In this document: piece by piece, positions 15,948-24,065 of the stretch
Numbering within the stretch: the stretch's first letter is position 1
Layout of the letters: each line of letters begins with the position of its first letter
Notes under the pieces: generated by a model
The model's input: the letters and a program-made list of their open reading frames with translations, nothing else
What the model was told of the DNA's origin: nothing
Databases searched by the model: none
Program-made: the position numbers and the translations under genes
Origin: Runella aurantiaca
GTDB taxonomy: Bacteria > Bacteroidota > Bacteroidia > Cytophagales > Spirosomataceae
Assembly: GCF_003339505.1 (NCBI RefSeq)
Contig: NZ_QPIW01000003.1
Coordinates: 62,001-126,000, forward strand
Length of the DNA: 64,000 nucleotides
Direction of reading: 5' to 3'

Positions 15948-16901
15948 ATGCAAAATCGTAGAACTTTTCTTAAAAATACCAGTGCTTTGGCATTGGGAAG
16001 CTTGGCCGTACCCGCGTTGGCGAAAAATCTTTTTGCCCCAGAAGCACTGCCGCGCCCGGGTTTGCAGCTGTTTACGCTGTTCAGAGCCATGTCTGACGAC
16101 GCCAAAGGCTCGTTGGAAAAAGTAGCGGGTATTGGTTACAAAGAAATCGAATCTGCTTTCAGCATGAAAGATGGGTATTATGGCTATTCACCCAAAGAAT
16201 TCAAAAAGGTAGTGGAAGATTTGGGAATGACTTGGCGCGCCCACCACGTAGGAGGTGCTCCTTTTCGTCCGCGACCAGCTCAGGCAGGTGCCCCTGCAGG
16301 AGGTGGTGCGGCTGCGGCAGGTGCTCCACCGCGCCAAATGCCAGCTAATATGCCCAAACGACTGAATTTGTTGGAAAATTACCAACAATTGGTGGATGAA
16401 GCCGCCGAAGGAGGGCTGACCTATTTGGTGTGCGCGTCTACGCCCGTGGGTACGTTGGATGAAATCAAAAAATCCATTGAAGTATTTGTCAAAACGGGGG
16501 AAGCCTGCAAAAAAGCGGGTATCGGTTTTGCGTACCACAATCATGCTACCGAGTTTGACAAAGTAGAAGGCCAAACGCCTTATGATTTGATTTTGTCGCA
16601 AACCAGCCCTGACCTTGTAACGATGGAAATGGACATGGCTTGGGTGGTAAAAGCGGGCCTTGATCCCGTAGAATTGTTCAAGCAGCAGCCCGGTCGTTTT
16701 CCACTTTGGCACATCAAAGACATCGATAAAGAACTTAAAAAGCCCGTAGAGGTGGGAACGGGGGTCGTAGACTTCAAAAAGATTTTTGCAGGGGCCAAAA
16801 ATGCAGGCCTGAAATACTACTTTGTGGAGCAAGACATGGCAGCAAGCCCTTTTGAAAGTATTGCGACGAGTTTTGCCAACTTGCAAAAATTAACTGCGTA
16901 A
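15948..16901 (+). CDS. Tat-exported sugar isomerase/epimerase-like TIM barrel (xylose-isomerase-like, AP_endonuc_2 family)
   Basis: 317 residues. The N terminus MQNRRTFLKNTSALALGSLA is a twin-arginine signal (RRTFLK). The rest is a TIM barrel with family features such as GIGYKEIES, FAYHNHATEF, TMEMDMAWVV, FPLWHIKDI and YFVEQD, whose Glu, His and Asp residues would bind a divalent metal. An insert at about 105-135 is rich in Ala, Gly, Pro and Arg and absent from typical relatives. Tat export implies folding with the metal before export. Downstream of the dehydrogenase, it may act on the oxidised (keto) sugar, as in proposed 3-keto-glycoside pathways; this is inference. The gap to the dehydrogenase is 84 bp. 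Confidence 0.85.
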   Translation: MQNRRTFLKNTSALALGSLAVPALAKNLFAPEALPRPGLQLFTLFRAMSDDAKGSLEKVAGIGYKEIESAFSMKDGYYGYSPKEFKKVVEDLGMTWRAHHVGGAPFRPRPAQAGAPAGGGAAAAGAPPRQMPANMPKRLNLLENYQQLVDEAAEGGLTYLVCASTPVGTLDEIKKSIEVFVKTGEACKKAGIGFAYHNHATEFDKVEGQTPYDLILSQTSPDLVTMEMDMAWVVKAGLDPVELFKQQPGRFPLWHIKDIDKELKKPVEVGTGVVDFKKIFAGAKNAGLKYYFVEQDMAASPFESIATSFANLQKLTA

Positions 16902-16998
16902 TTATCTCAATTTGAAACACTTTCGTTGGATTTGAGTTTCATATTTATTGGAATTGTCGTAAGTTACACAACGCGTAAACCATAAAATCAATACTGGT

Positions 16999-18111
16999 AT
17001 GAAAAAGATGTTTTTGTCTGTTGCAGCGGCCCTATCGGTAGCAGTACTGGTTGCCTACACCAACCGCACTGCAAGTGTTTTGAGTGGATTTGAGACGGGT
17101 ACACCCGAGGTCAAGTCGATGAATGCGCTTGCTTTTGGGCCTGAAGGGGTCTTGTTTATTGGTGATTCTAAAAGTGCTTCGGTGTTTGCGGTTGATACGA
17201 AGGATGCCGAAAACGTGACGAGTGCCAAACCCGTAGAGATTAAAAACATTGACCAAAAAATTGCCTCTTTGCTGGGTACCGAAGCCAAAAATATCATCAT
17301 TCAGGATTTGGCGGTCAATCCCATTTCCAAGAAGGTATATTGCGCCGTACAAGCTGCCAACGGAACACCCATATTGTTTAAAATAGACGGCGAAAACATT
17401 CAGCCTGTGAGCCTGAAAGACGTTAAGTTTGCCTTGGTGTCGCTCAATAATGCGCCTGCCGAAGACGCCAAAGACCAACGAGGTCGGTCGCTGCGGGTTT
17501 GGGCTATTTCAGACCTCAATTATGCCGATGGAAAAGTGATGGTGAGCGGATTGTCTAATCAGGAGTTTGGCTCTACTTTCCGCAGTATTCCTTTTCCATT
17601 TACCAACAAACAAGAGCAATCTTCGTTAGAAATCTATCATGCTGCCCACGGGCAATACGAAACCAACTCGCCCATCAAAACCTTTACAACAGCAGAATTG
17701 AACGGTAAAAAGTTTTTGGTAGCAAGCTACACCTGTACCCCACTTGTTCTTTTTCCAATTGATGACTTAAAGCCTGGCACGCACGTAAAAGGCCGTACCG
17801 TTGCCGAATTTGGCGCTGGAAACAGTCCGTTGGACATTATCACGATGAAAAAAGGCAACGATTTATTCCTGATTATGGCTAATTCTGACCGGCCCGTGAT
17901 GAAAGTTAAGTACAAAGACATCGAGACTTACGAAGGCTCATTGACCGAGCCTATCAAAGAAAATTACAGCACGGCTGGCGTTCCTTACGTTTCGTTTCCG
18001 ATGGTGAATGTGCTCCAACTTGACAAATTGGACGACACCCAATTTGTGTTCTTGCAACGGAGAGCCAACGGAGACCTTGACATCCGAACTTCCAATAACC
18101 GATCATTATGA
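16999..18111 (+). CDS. Exported beta-propeller-like protein of unknown function
   Basis: 370 residues. A signal peptide or N-terminal anchor (about 6-22) is followed by strands that look like propeller blades, for example MNALAFGPEGVLFIGDS, IIIQDLAVNPISKKVYCAV and SPLDIITMKKGNDLFLIMAN. No catalytic motif is recognised. The final TGA overlaps the ATG of the next gene by 4 bp (ATGA), so the two are translationally coupled and probably work together. Location after the sugar dehydrogenase and the isomerase-like gene suggests a periplasmic helper or binding role, but a separate transcript is possible given 97 bp to the preceding gene. Confidence 0.75.
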   Translation: MKKMFLSVAAALSVAVLVAYTNRTASVLSGFETGTPEVKSMNALAFGPEGVLFIGDSKSASVFAVDTKDAENVTSAKPVEIKNIDQKIASLLGTEAKNIIIQDLAVNPISKKVYCAVQAANGTPILFKIDGENIQPVSLKDVKFALVSLNNAPAEDAKDQRGRSLRVWAISDLNYADGKVMVSGLSNQEFGSTFRSIPFPFTNKQEQSSLEIYHAAHGQYETNSPIKTFTTAELNGKKFLVASYTCTPLVLFPIDDLKPGTHVKGRTVAEFGAGNSPLDIITMKKGNDLFLIMANSDRPVMKVKYKDIETYEGSLTEPIKENYSTAGVPYVSFPMVNVLQLDKLDDTQFVFLQRRANGDLDIRTSNNRSL

Positions 18112-19208
18112 GCAAAAGAGTACGAATCAGTTGGCCCTGCCAACTGATTCTTTTTTCTTTGTTTCTGTTGGTTAGTTGTGCAGGGAGTCAGGAAGAGTCA
18201 CAAAAAAACATCGTAATTCGGTGGAGAAATAATCAGGCAAAAGGGCTATCGATGGCGTTAGACCAATTCGAAGCTCACTCTAAAGAAATGCTGCCCGAAT
18301 TGCTGAAAGTACAACTGAGCAACTCCAAAACGGCGATTTTAGGCGATTATTCGATACAGAGCGATTCACTGATTTTTGAGCCGCTTATCCCTTTTACCCC
18401 CGGGTTGCGGTATGAAGTGTTACTGGAAAACCGTCTAATGGGTGAAATTGGTATTCCGCAAGCAGTGCCTTCCAACACCTTGATTGGAATTTATCCGTCA
18501 CAAGATACGCTCCCCGAAAACCTCCTTAAATTCTACTTCGTTTTTTCTCGTCCCATGCGGGAAGGCCGTTCTTTGGCGTATATTTCTTTGCTTGATGCCC
18601 AAGGAGATACTTTGCCCGGCACGTTTCTGAATTTACAACCAGAATTATGGAACGCTGAAAAAACTGTTTTGACACTGTGGCTCGACCCGGGCCGAATCAA
18701 GCGCGATTTGCAACCCAATAAATCGCAAGGAGCGCCTCTAACGAAAGGTAATCATTATACGTTAGTTGTTTCAGAGCGTTGGCCAGATGAATTAGGGGCT
18801 GGGTTGACACAATCCTATACCAAACGTTTTGTTGCAGGAGCACATGATATGACCTCTCCTGACATCAAATATTGGACGATTGAAACTCCCCCGAAAGGCA
18901 CAACCCAAGCCCTTGAAATCCATGTCAAGGAAGCACTGGATTATGTTTTATTACAAAATACGATTCGGATAATTGATGCTCGGGGCAAGCCTGTAAACGG
19001 GGTTATTCAGGTTAATAACATGGAGGAGCGTGTCCTGTTTGTACCCGCAGAGCCTTGGATGACAGGTGCTTATAAAGTGTTGGTCGAGTCACGATTGGAA
19101 GATTTGGCGGGTAATAATTTAAACCGTCTGTTTGACCGTGACATAACCGACACGCGCACAAAACCATCACAACAAACGGTTTTTGAACTGAATTGCCAGA
19201 TTGACTAA
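18108..19208 (+). CDS. Lipoprotein with Ig-like (SbsA/Big_5-type) features, unknown role
   Basis: 366 residues. The N terminus has a lipoprotein signal ending in LLVSC-AG, with the lipidated cysteine at 24. Two segments resemble Ig-like SbsA repeats (PENLLKFYFVFSRPMREG at about 143-160 and TGAYKVLVESRLEDLAGNNL near the end). The protein is predicted to be membrane-anchored and extracytoplasmic. It overlaps the preceding propeller gene by 4 bp. Its stop (19208) is only 9 bp from the stop of the convergent Nudix regulator, so no separate terminator fits between them. I do not recognise a specific family. Confidence 0.72.
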   Translation: MSKRVRISWPCQLILFSLFLLVSCAGSQEESQKNIVIRWRNNQAKGLSMALDQFEAHSKEMLPELLKVQLSNSKTAILGDYSIQSDSLIFEPLIPFTPGLRYEVLLENRLMGEIGIPQAVPSNTLIGIYPSQDTLPENLLKFYFVFSRPMREGRSLAYISLLDAQGDTLPGTFLNLQPELWNAEKTVLTLWLDPGRIKRDLQPNKSQGAPLTKGNHYTLVVSERWPDELGAGLTQSYTKRFVAGAHDMTSPDIKYWTIETPPKGTTQALEIHVKEALDYVLLQNTIRIIDARGKPVNGVIQVNNMEERVLFVPAEPWMTGAYKVLVESRLEDLAGNNLNRLFDRDITDTRTKPSQQTVFELNCQID

Positions 19209-19217
19209 ACTGCGTTT

Positions 19218-19949
19218 TTAGGTTGTTTTTTTGATTCGATAAACGTACGGGGGCTTGTGGGCTTTTCCCGAAAATTTCTTCTCAACCCGCTCCAATATCT
19301 CCATACTGAGCATTTTTCGCTGAAAATTGGCACGAAGGAGCTTTTTATCTAAAATGGTTTCGTACAAACTTTGAAGTTCATTCATCGTAAATGTTTCAGA
19401 AAGCAGATTAAATCCGACCAGTTTATGATCTAACATAAGACGAAGGGTGGTAAGGGCTTTCTCTACGATTCGGTTGTGGTCAAGAATCAGTGCTGGAATC
19501 TGATGAATATCGTGCCAGCCACCCAAATCTGAAAAAATATCGGGTGTTGGTTTGACTTTTGAAAAGTCAACCAAAGCATAATAGCCGATGGAAATAAAGC
19601 GTTGCAAGAGCCAGTGTTCTGTTTCCAAATCAAATCCGTGAGAAGACATGGTGGCTTTGTGTACATCCCAGTTGCCGCGATTTTGTTCCCCAAACGTATG
19701 AAACTGTTCAAGATAAATGTCTTTTACCCCTGTTCGTTCCCACAGAATCCGGGTAGCAGCTTCATCGGTACTTTCACCCTTAAATACAAACCCACCTGGT
19801 AAAGAAAAAGCTTTTGTATGTTTGAATTCCAGAAGTAAGACCTTCAGCTGGCGTTGATGAAACCCAAAAATCACACAATCAACCGATACACTCGGAAGAT
19901 ATTCTGGGCCAGCTTCCAAAAAAGTTTTGATGTTTTGGCTGGGAGTCAT
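19218..19949 (-). CDS. Nudix-fold transcriptional regulator (NrtR/AraR type) with degenerate Nudix box
   Basis: 243 residues. An N-terminal Nudix domain (about 20-150) is followed by a winged-helix DNA-binding region (about 155-243, FTMNELQSLYETILDKKLLR). The Nudix box runs from G53 to V75, but the R-E-U-x-E-E-x-G-U part reads R67-I-L-W-E-R-T-G-V, so two of the metal-binding glutamates (positions 68 and 72) are replaced. It should not hydrolyse and more likely binds a sugar or nucleotide-sugar effector, as in Bacteroidota AraR-type regulators. It is divergent from SusC/SusD pair 1 and convergent with the sugar-chemistry cluster. A 14-bp motif upstream of it recurs at the dehydrogenase promoter. 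Confidence 0.88.
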   Translation of the reverse strand: MTPSQNIKTFLEAGPEYLPSVSVDCVIFGFHQRQLKVLLLEFKHTKAFSLPGGFVFKGESTDEAATRILWERTGVKDIYLEQFHTFGEQNRGNWDVHKATMSSHGFDLETEHWLLQRFISIGYYALVDFSKVKPTPDIFSDLGGWHDIHQIPALILDHNRIVEKALTTLRLMLDHKLVGFNLLSETFTMNELQSLYETILDKKLLRANFQRKMLSMEILERVEKKFSGKAHKPPYVYRIKKTT

Positions 19950-20816
19950 GGATTAAAAATTTTGCACAAAAAAAAGAAAAAATTTGGAATATCGTTGTTG
20001 TCCCGATAAGTTTGTATCAAAATGATGCAATTGACGATGAAAAACCTTTTTATTCTTCCCTTTTTTCAATTTTTCGCTTCAGGATTCAGTAAAAATGGCG
20101 TAGTTGAACAAGTCGATGTGTAGTTTTTTCATGACGAGTTGAAACGAGAAGCTCACAATTCTCTTAAGTTAATGCTGTCTTTGTTTTTTGTTTCATTTTT
20201 TTGATGAGTGATAATTTAAAAAAATTAAACCTTTACGTATATACCTAAAAATCAATGCAAGTGTATGTCTTTTAGTAATAGAATAAACTTTAGACTTTTA
20301 AATTAAAAAATAGGCTTAATTTGTTTGAAATGAGAAATAACTATACTTTTACAAGTAAAATTGCAATTAATAATTCTTTATAATTGTAGTTGCAATTACT
20401 CTTTTGCTTCAGCATTTTTATCAAAAAAATAGGTAAGCTGACCAGTAAAAGTTCCAATATTTTAGGCTGAATTTTTTAAATATCAGGGTAGTAGCGAAAG
20501 TTATTATTAGCATTTCTATCCAAAAATACACTGCCGACAAGTCAGTGTCTCCACACCCACCAGATAAAAAAGTGACCAGTGATTGTAACTATCTAAAAGG
20601 TTATTTCACTATTTAAAAAGTCTTCCTACGGCCGAAATTGCTGGTTAGGAATCACAAAGCGTAAATCCATTCCTCCGATTCGTTAGAAAATAATTGTTGT
20701 TTTCAGGGTCTATTCAAAGTCTGCATAGATACTGTATATAGCAGGGTAAAAACGCTTTTTGAATTTGTATTTTTTTTATTTTTAATTGTTCATTTTTAAC
20801 CTATCAGTTTTTATTT
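19950..20816. other. 867-bp AT-rich intergenic region upstream of SusC 1
   Basis: No gene of normal size is supported. A 28-codon frame (20037-20123, MKNLFILPFFQFFASG start) looks signal-like but has no further support. TTGCAATTA occurs at 20361 and 20390, 29 bp apart, within a symmetric AT-rich block. An imperfect hairpin with ACACTG/CAGTGT arms lies near 20526-20546. The length suggests a long 5' leader or several regulator sites for the SusC/D operon. I could not place a clear -33/-7 promoter. Confidence 0.45.
20009..20022 (-). promoter_or_regulatory. 14-bp motif upstream of the Nudix regulator, shared with the dehydrogenase promoter
   Basis: On the minus strand the sequence reads TTTTGATACAAACT and then TATCG. 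The copy at 12916 reads the same 14 bases and then ATCG, so the match extends 18 bases with one indel. It lies 60-73 bp upstream of the regulator ATG. It could be the regulator's own operator. Unlike the copy at 12916, no -7 box follows at normal spacing. Confidence 0.45.
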
Positions 20817-23800
20817 ATGAAACCAAAGTTCTATTCTCTGCTGATGTGTGCAGTGGCTTGGATGTTTTTGTTGCTCCTTGCTCCTGGTTCCGCACACGCC
20901 CAAGACCGTAAAGTGACGGGGAAAGTTGAAGCTGCCGATGGCCCACTTCCTGGCGCTACGGTCCTACTGAAAGGAAGCAATATCGGTGTTTCTGCTGATG
21001 CTAATGGAGCGTTTACTATTAATGTTAGAGGCGCTAACCCCGTATTAGTAATTTCTGCGATTGGCTATAAGTCACAAGAAGTAGCAATCGGAAATCAAAC
21101 AGTTGTTAGTGTTCGTTTAGAAGATGATGTGAATGCGCTGACCGAAGTCGTGGTAACAGGTTATTCGGTGGATAAGCGTCGTGAGTCAACGGGAGCGATT
21201 TCAACCGTGAAAACGAAAGACCTCACCACTGTTCCATCTGCCAGTGTTGAGCAGCAATTACAAGGAAGAGTTGCTGGTTTGACAGTTGTGACAACTAGTC
21301 AACCAGGTTCTGGAAGTCAGATTCGTGTTCGTGGTTTTGGTGCATTCGGCGGTAACGAACCTCTGGTTATTGTTGATGGTTTTCCGGTTGGTAATGTCAA
21401 TTACTTAAACCCCGAAGACATTGAATCTACAACTGTATTGAAAGACGCTTCTGCGGCTTCAATTTATGGGGCGAGAGCGGCCAACGGTGTGATTGTATAT
21501 ACCACGAAAAGAGGTAAAAAATCTGCGAGAAAATTGAGCGTTACCTATGATGGTGTATATGGAGTCACTGACCCGGGTCAGGGGCAAAAAATGATGAATC
21601 CCCAAGATCAAGCCACTTGGACTTGGACAGCCCTCAAGAACTCTGGTTCTCCTCTCTCCCACCCACAATATGGTTCGGGCCCAACACCCATTATTCCTGA
21701 TTACCTTAAAGTAGGGAATAGAAGTGGAGTGATCGGTACCATAGATTTGGAAGCTGAAAGAGCGAAGTATAATATCACTGGACCAACCATTGGCGATTAT
21801 TACCAAGTCATCAAAGCCAACAAAGCAGGTACAGACTGGTATAAAGAATTGACACAGTTGGGAACTATCAACCGACACAGCTTAGGTTTTGAAGGCGGTG
21901 GAGATGCTTCTCGCTTTTTTGTAGGGTTATCAATGCAGGATCAACAAGGTATTTTGCCAAGCCAGAGAGCCAAGCGTTATGCCATGCGGGTGAATACTGA
22001 GTTTGATATTTTCAAAAATGTACGAATTGGTGAAAACATACAACTTACTTACCTTCAAATCTTAGGTCGTCAGGGTGGTAATGAAGGATTACAATCCTCA
22101 CAAGATGAAAATGACATTTTGGGAGCCTTCCGATCGCCTACTATCCTTCCAGTCTATGACGAATTTGGTGGGTTTGCGGGTACTACTGCGCTTGGTTTCG
22201 GGCAGGGCTCAAACCCTGTTTCTAACCAAAAGGCAGGAAAGCTGAATAAAAACTTTAATGCTTTATTTTCCGGCAATTTCTATATTGAAGCTGATCCAAT
22301 TAAAGATTTAACTTTACGTTCTTCCATCGGCTTAAATTACAACAATTTCTATGGCTGGGGATATGGTCGCCCAATTTACGAAACACTTGAAAACAAGGGG
22401 GTTAACTGGTCATACAACGAAAACGGAGGCTTTAGATTAGGCTGGACTTTCACGAATACGGCTACTTACAAAAAGAAATTCGGTATTCATGGAATTGAAT
22501 TACTTGCCGGACAAGAGGCGCTTAATACCGGTTTTGGCAAAAACCTAAGTGCTGATGGTCGTAACCCATTCTCAGGAGATCCTAATTACATTACTATCTC
22601 TACGTTGGATATTCGTAATCCTGCAAACAGTACTAAAGATAACGGTATCACGTTTAACTCTTATTTTGGTAGACTTATTTATAACCTGAAAGATAAGTAT
22701 ATCATTACGGGGGTTCTTAGACGTGATGGTTCGTCTCGATTTGGTGCTAATACAAGATACGGAGTATTCCCGGCAGTGTCGGCGGCTTGGAGAATATCCG
22801 ATGAGGCATTTATGAAAGGGCTTCCTTGGGTGACTGACTTAAAAATCAGGGGTGGATATGGTTTAATGGGTAACTCTAATAACGTTTCTCCTACCAATCA
22901 ATTTGACCTTTATGCCCAAAGTGTGGCAAACTCCAGTTATGATATCAACGGTACCAATGGTGGGGTCGTAGGAGGATTCAGACAATCAAGAATAGGAAAC
23001 CCTAATGCAAGATGGGAAACCAGTGTCACCAAAAATATTGGTATTGATGGCTCATTCCTGAAAGGCAAATTGGATGTTATCTTAGATGTTTGGCAGAAAG
23101 ACACCAGAGATCTACTGTACAGATTGCCAATCACGCAAACAGTAGGTGGTGCTGAAGCTCCTTCGGTCAATGTGGGTACAATGGTCAACAAAGGTATTGA
23201 CATTCAAGTAATCACAAGGGGTAAATTTGCGAGCAAAGTAGGGTACGAATTTGATGTTACTGGTAGTTTCCTTGACAATAAAATTACCGAAATCGGTGGT
23301 GGTCTTACTTACTTACTTGATGTTAATCCGGCGTTCAGAGGTGTATTCCCTATCCGTAACCAATTGGGTTATTCATTATCTTCGTTCTACGGTTACAAAG
23401 TACAGGGCTTATTCCAAAATCAGGGAGAGATTGACAACGCTCCAACCCAAGATGGTGCTGGCGTAGGTCGATTCAGATACCAAGATGTTAATGGAGATGG
23501 CAAAATAAGTGCCGATGACCGTACCTATTTGGGTAGTCCGGTGGCGAAGTTTACGGGTGGTCTAAACTTTAGACTGACTTACAAAAACTTTGAAGTATTG
23601 TCTTACTTCTATACTTCAATCGGAAACAAAATCTTTAATATCTCGAAAAGATTTACTGATTTTTATCCTTTGTTTGCCGGTTCAGCGATCTCTGAGCGCG
23701 TAAAAGATTCATGGACTCCACAAAACACGGATACAAAAATTCCAATTTTTGAAGCAAATGACGGTTTCAGTACCGGTTCACAAGCCAGTGATTTTTATGT

Positions 23801-24047
23801 GGAAGATGGCTCATATTTGAGATTCCAAAACCTATCATTTGCCTATAACTTCCCATCAGCGATTGCAAACAAGCTGAGATTGGGCAAACTTCGTGTGAAT
23901 GCTTCTGTTAATAACTTATTCACTATTACGGGTTATGGTGGCTTAGACCCACAAGTAGCAGGTGCTGCTGATACAAACTTTGGGATAGATTTGGGTAACT
24001 TCCCAATGACTCGTCAATTTACTTTTGGTGTAAATGTTGGATTTTAA
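20817..24047 (+). CDS. SusC/RagA-type TonB-dependent outer-membrane transporter, pair 1
   Basis: 1076 residues. A signal peptide (1 to about 28, ending SAHAQ) is followed by a carboxypeptidase-regulatory-like domain (about 33-110), a TonB-box-like EVVVTGYS, the plug domain (about 120-235, with DASAASIYGARAANGVI) and a 22-strand type barrel ending in an aromatic residue (FGVNVGF). It imports a ligand through the outer membrane with its SusD partner, which starts 18 bp downstream. The substrate is unknown. No glycosidase lies in the operon. The divergent Nudix regulator is the obvious candidate controller. Confidence 0.95.
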   Translation: MKPKFYSLLMCAVAWMFLLLLAPGSAHAQDRKVTGKVEAADGPLPGATVLLKGSNIGVSADANGAFTINVRGANPVLVISAIGYKSQEVAIGNQTVVSVRLEDDVNALTEVVVTGYSVDKRRESTGAISTVKTKDLTTVPSASVEQQLQGRVAGLTVVTTSQPGSGSQIRVRGFGAFGGNEPLVIVDGFPVGNVNYLNPEDIESTTVLKDASAASIYGARAANGVIVYTTKRGKKSARKLSVTYDGVYGVTDPGQGQKMMNPQDQATWTWTALKNSGSPLSHPQYGSGPTPIIPDYLKVGNRSGVIGTIDLEAERAKYNITGPTIGDYYQVIKANKAGTDWYKELTQLGTINRHSLGFEGGGDASRFFVGLSMQDQQGILPSQRAKRYAMRVNTEFDIFKNVRIGENIQLTYLQILGRQGGNEGLQSSQDENDILGAFRSPTILPVYDEFGGFAGTTALGFGQGSNPVSNQKAGKLNKNFNALFSGNFYIEADPIKDLTLRSSIGLNYNNFYGWGYGRPIYETLENKGVNWSYNENGGFRLGWTFTNTATYKKKFGIHGIELLAGQEALNTGFGKNLSADGRNPFSGDPNYITISTLDIRNPANSTKDNGITFNSYFGRLIYNLKDKYIITGVLRRDGSSRFGANTRYGVFPAVSAAWRISDEAFMKGLPWVTDLKIRGGYGLMGNSNNVSPTNQFDLYAQSVANSSYDINGTNGGVVGGFRQSRIGNPNARWETSVTKNIGIDGSFLKGKLDVILDVWQKDTRDLLYRLPITQTVGGAEAPSVNVGTMVNKGIDIQVITRGKFASKVGYEFDVTGSFLDNKITEIGGGLTYLLDVNPAFRGVFPIRNQLGYSLSSFYGYKVQGLFQNQGEIDNAPTQDGAGVGRFRYQDVNGDGKISADDRTYLGSPVAKFTGGLNFRLTYKNFEVLSYFYTSIGNKIFNISKRFTDFYPLFAGSAISERVKDSWTPQNTDTKIPIFEANDGFSTGSQASDFYVEDGSYLRFQNLSFAYNFPSAIANKLRLGKLRVNASVNNLFTITGYGGLDPQVAGAADTNFGIDLGNFPMTRQFTFGVNVGF

Positions 24048-24065
24048 TAAAAAGTTAAAATAAAG

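Noticed and set aside
20037-20123. 28-codon frame with a signal-peptide-like start
   Set aside because: Very short, AT-rich and without further support; kept only as a remark in the intergenic entry.
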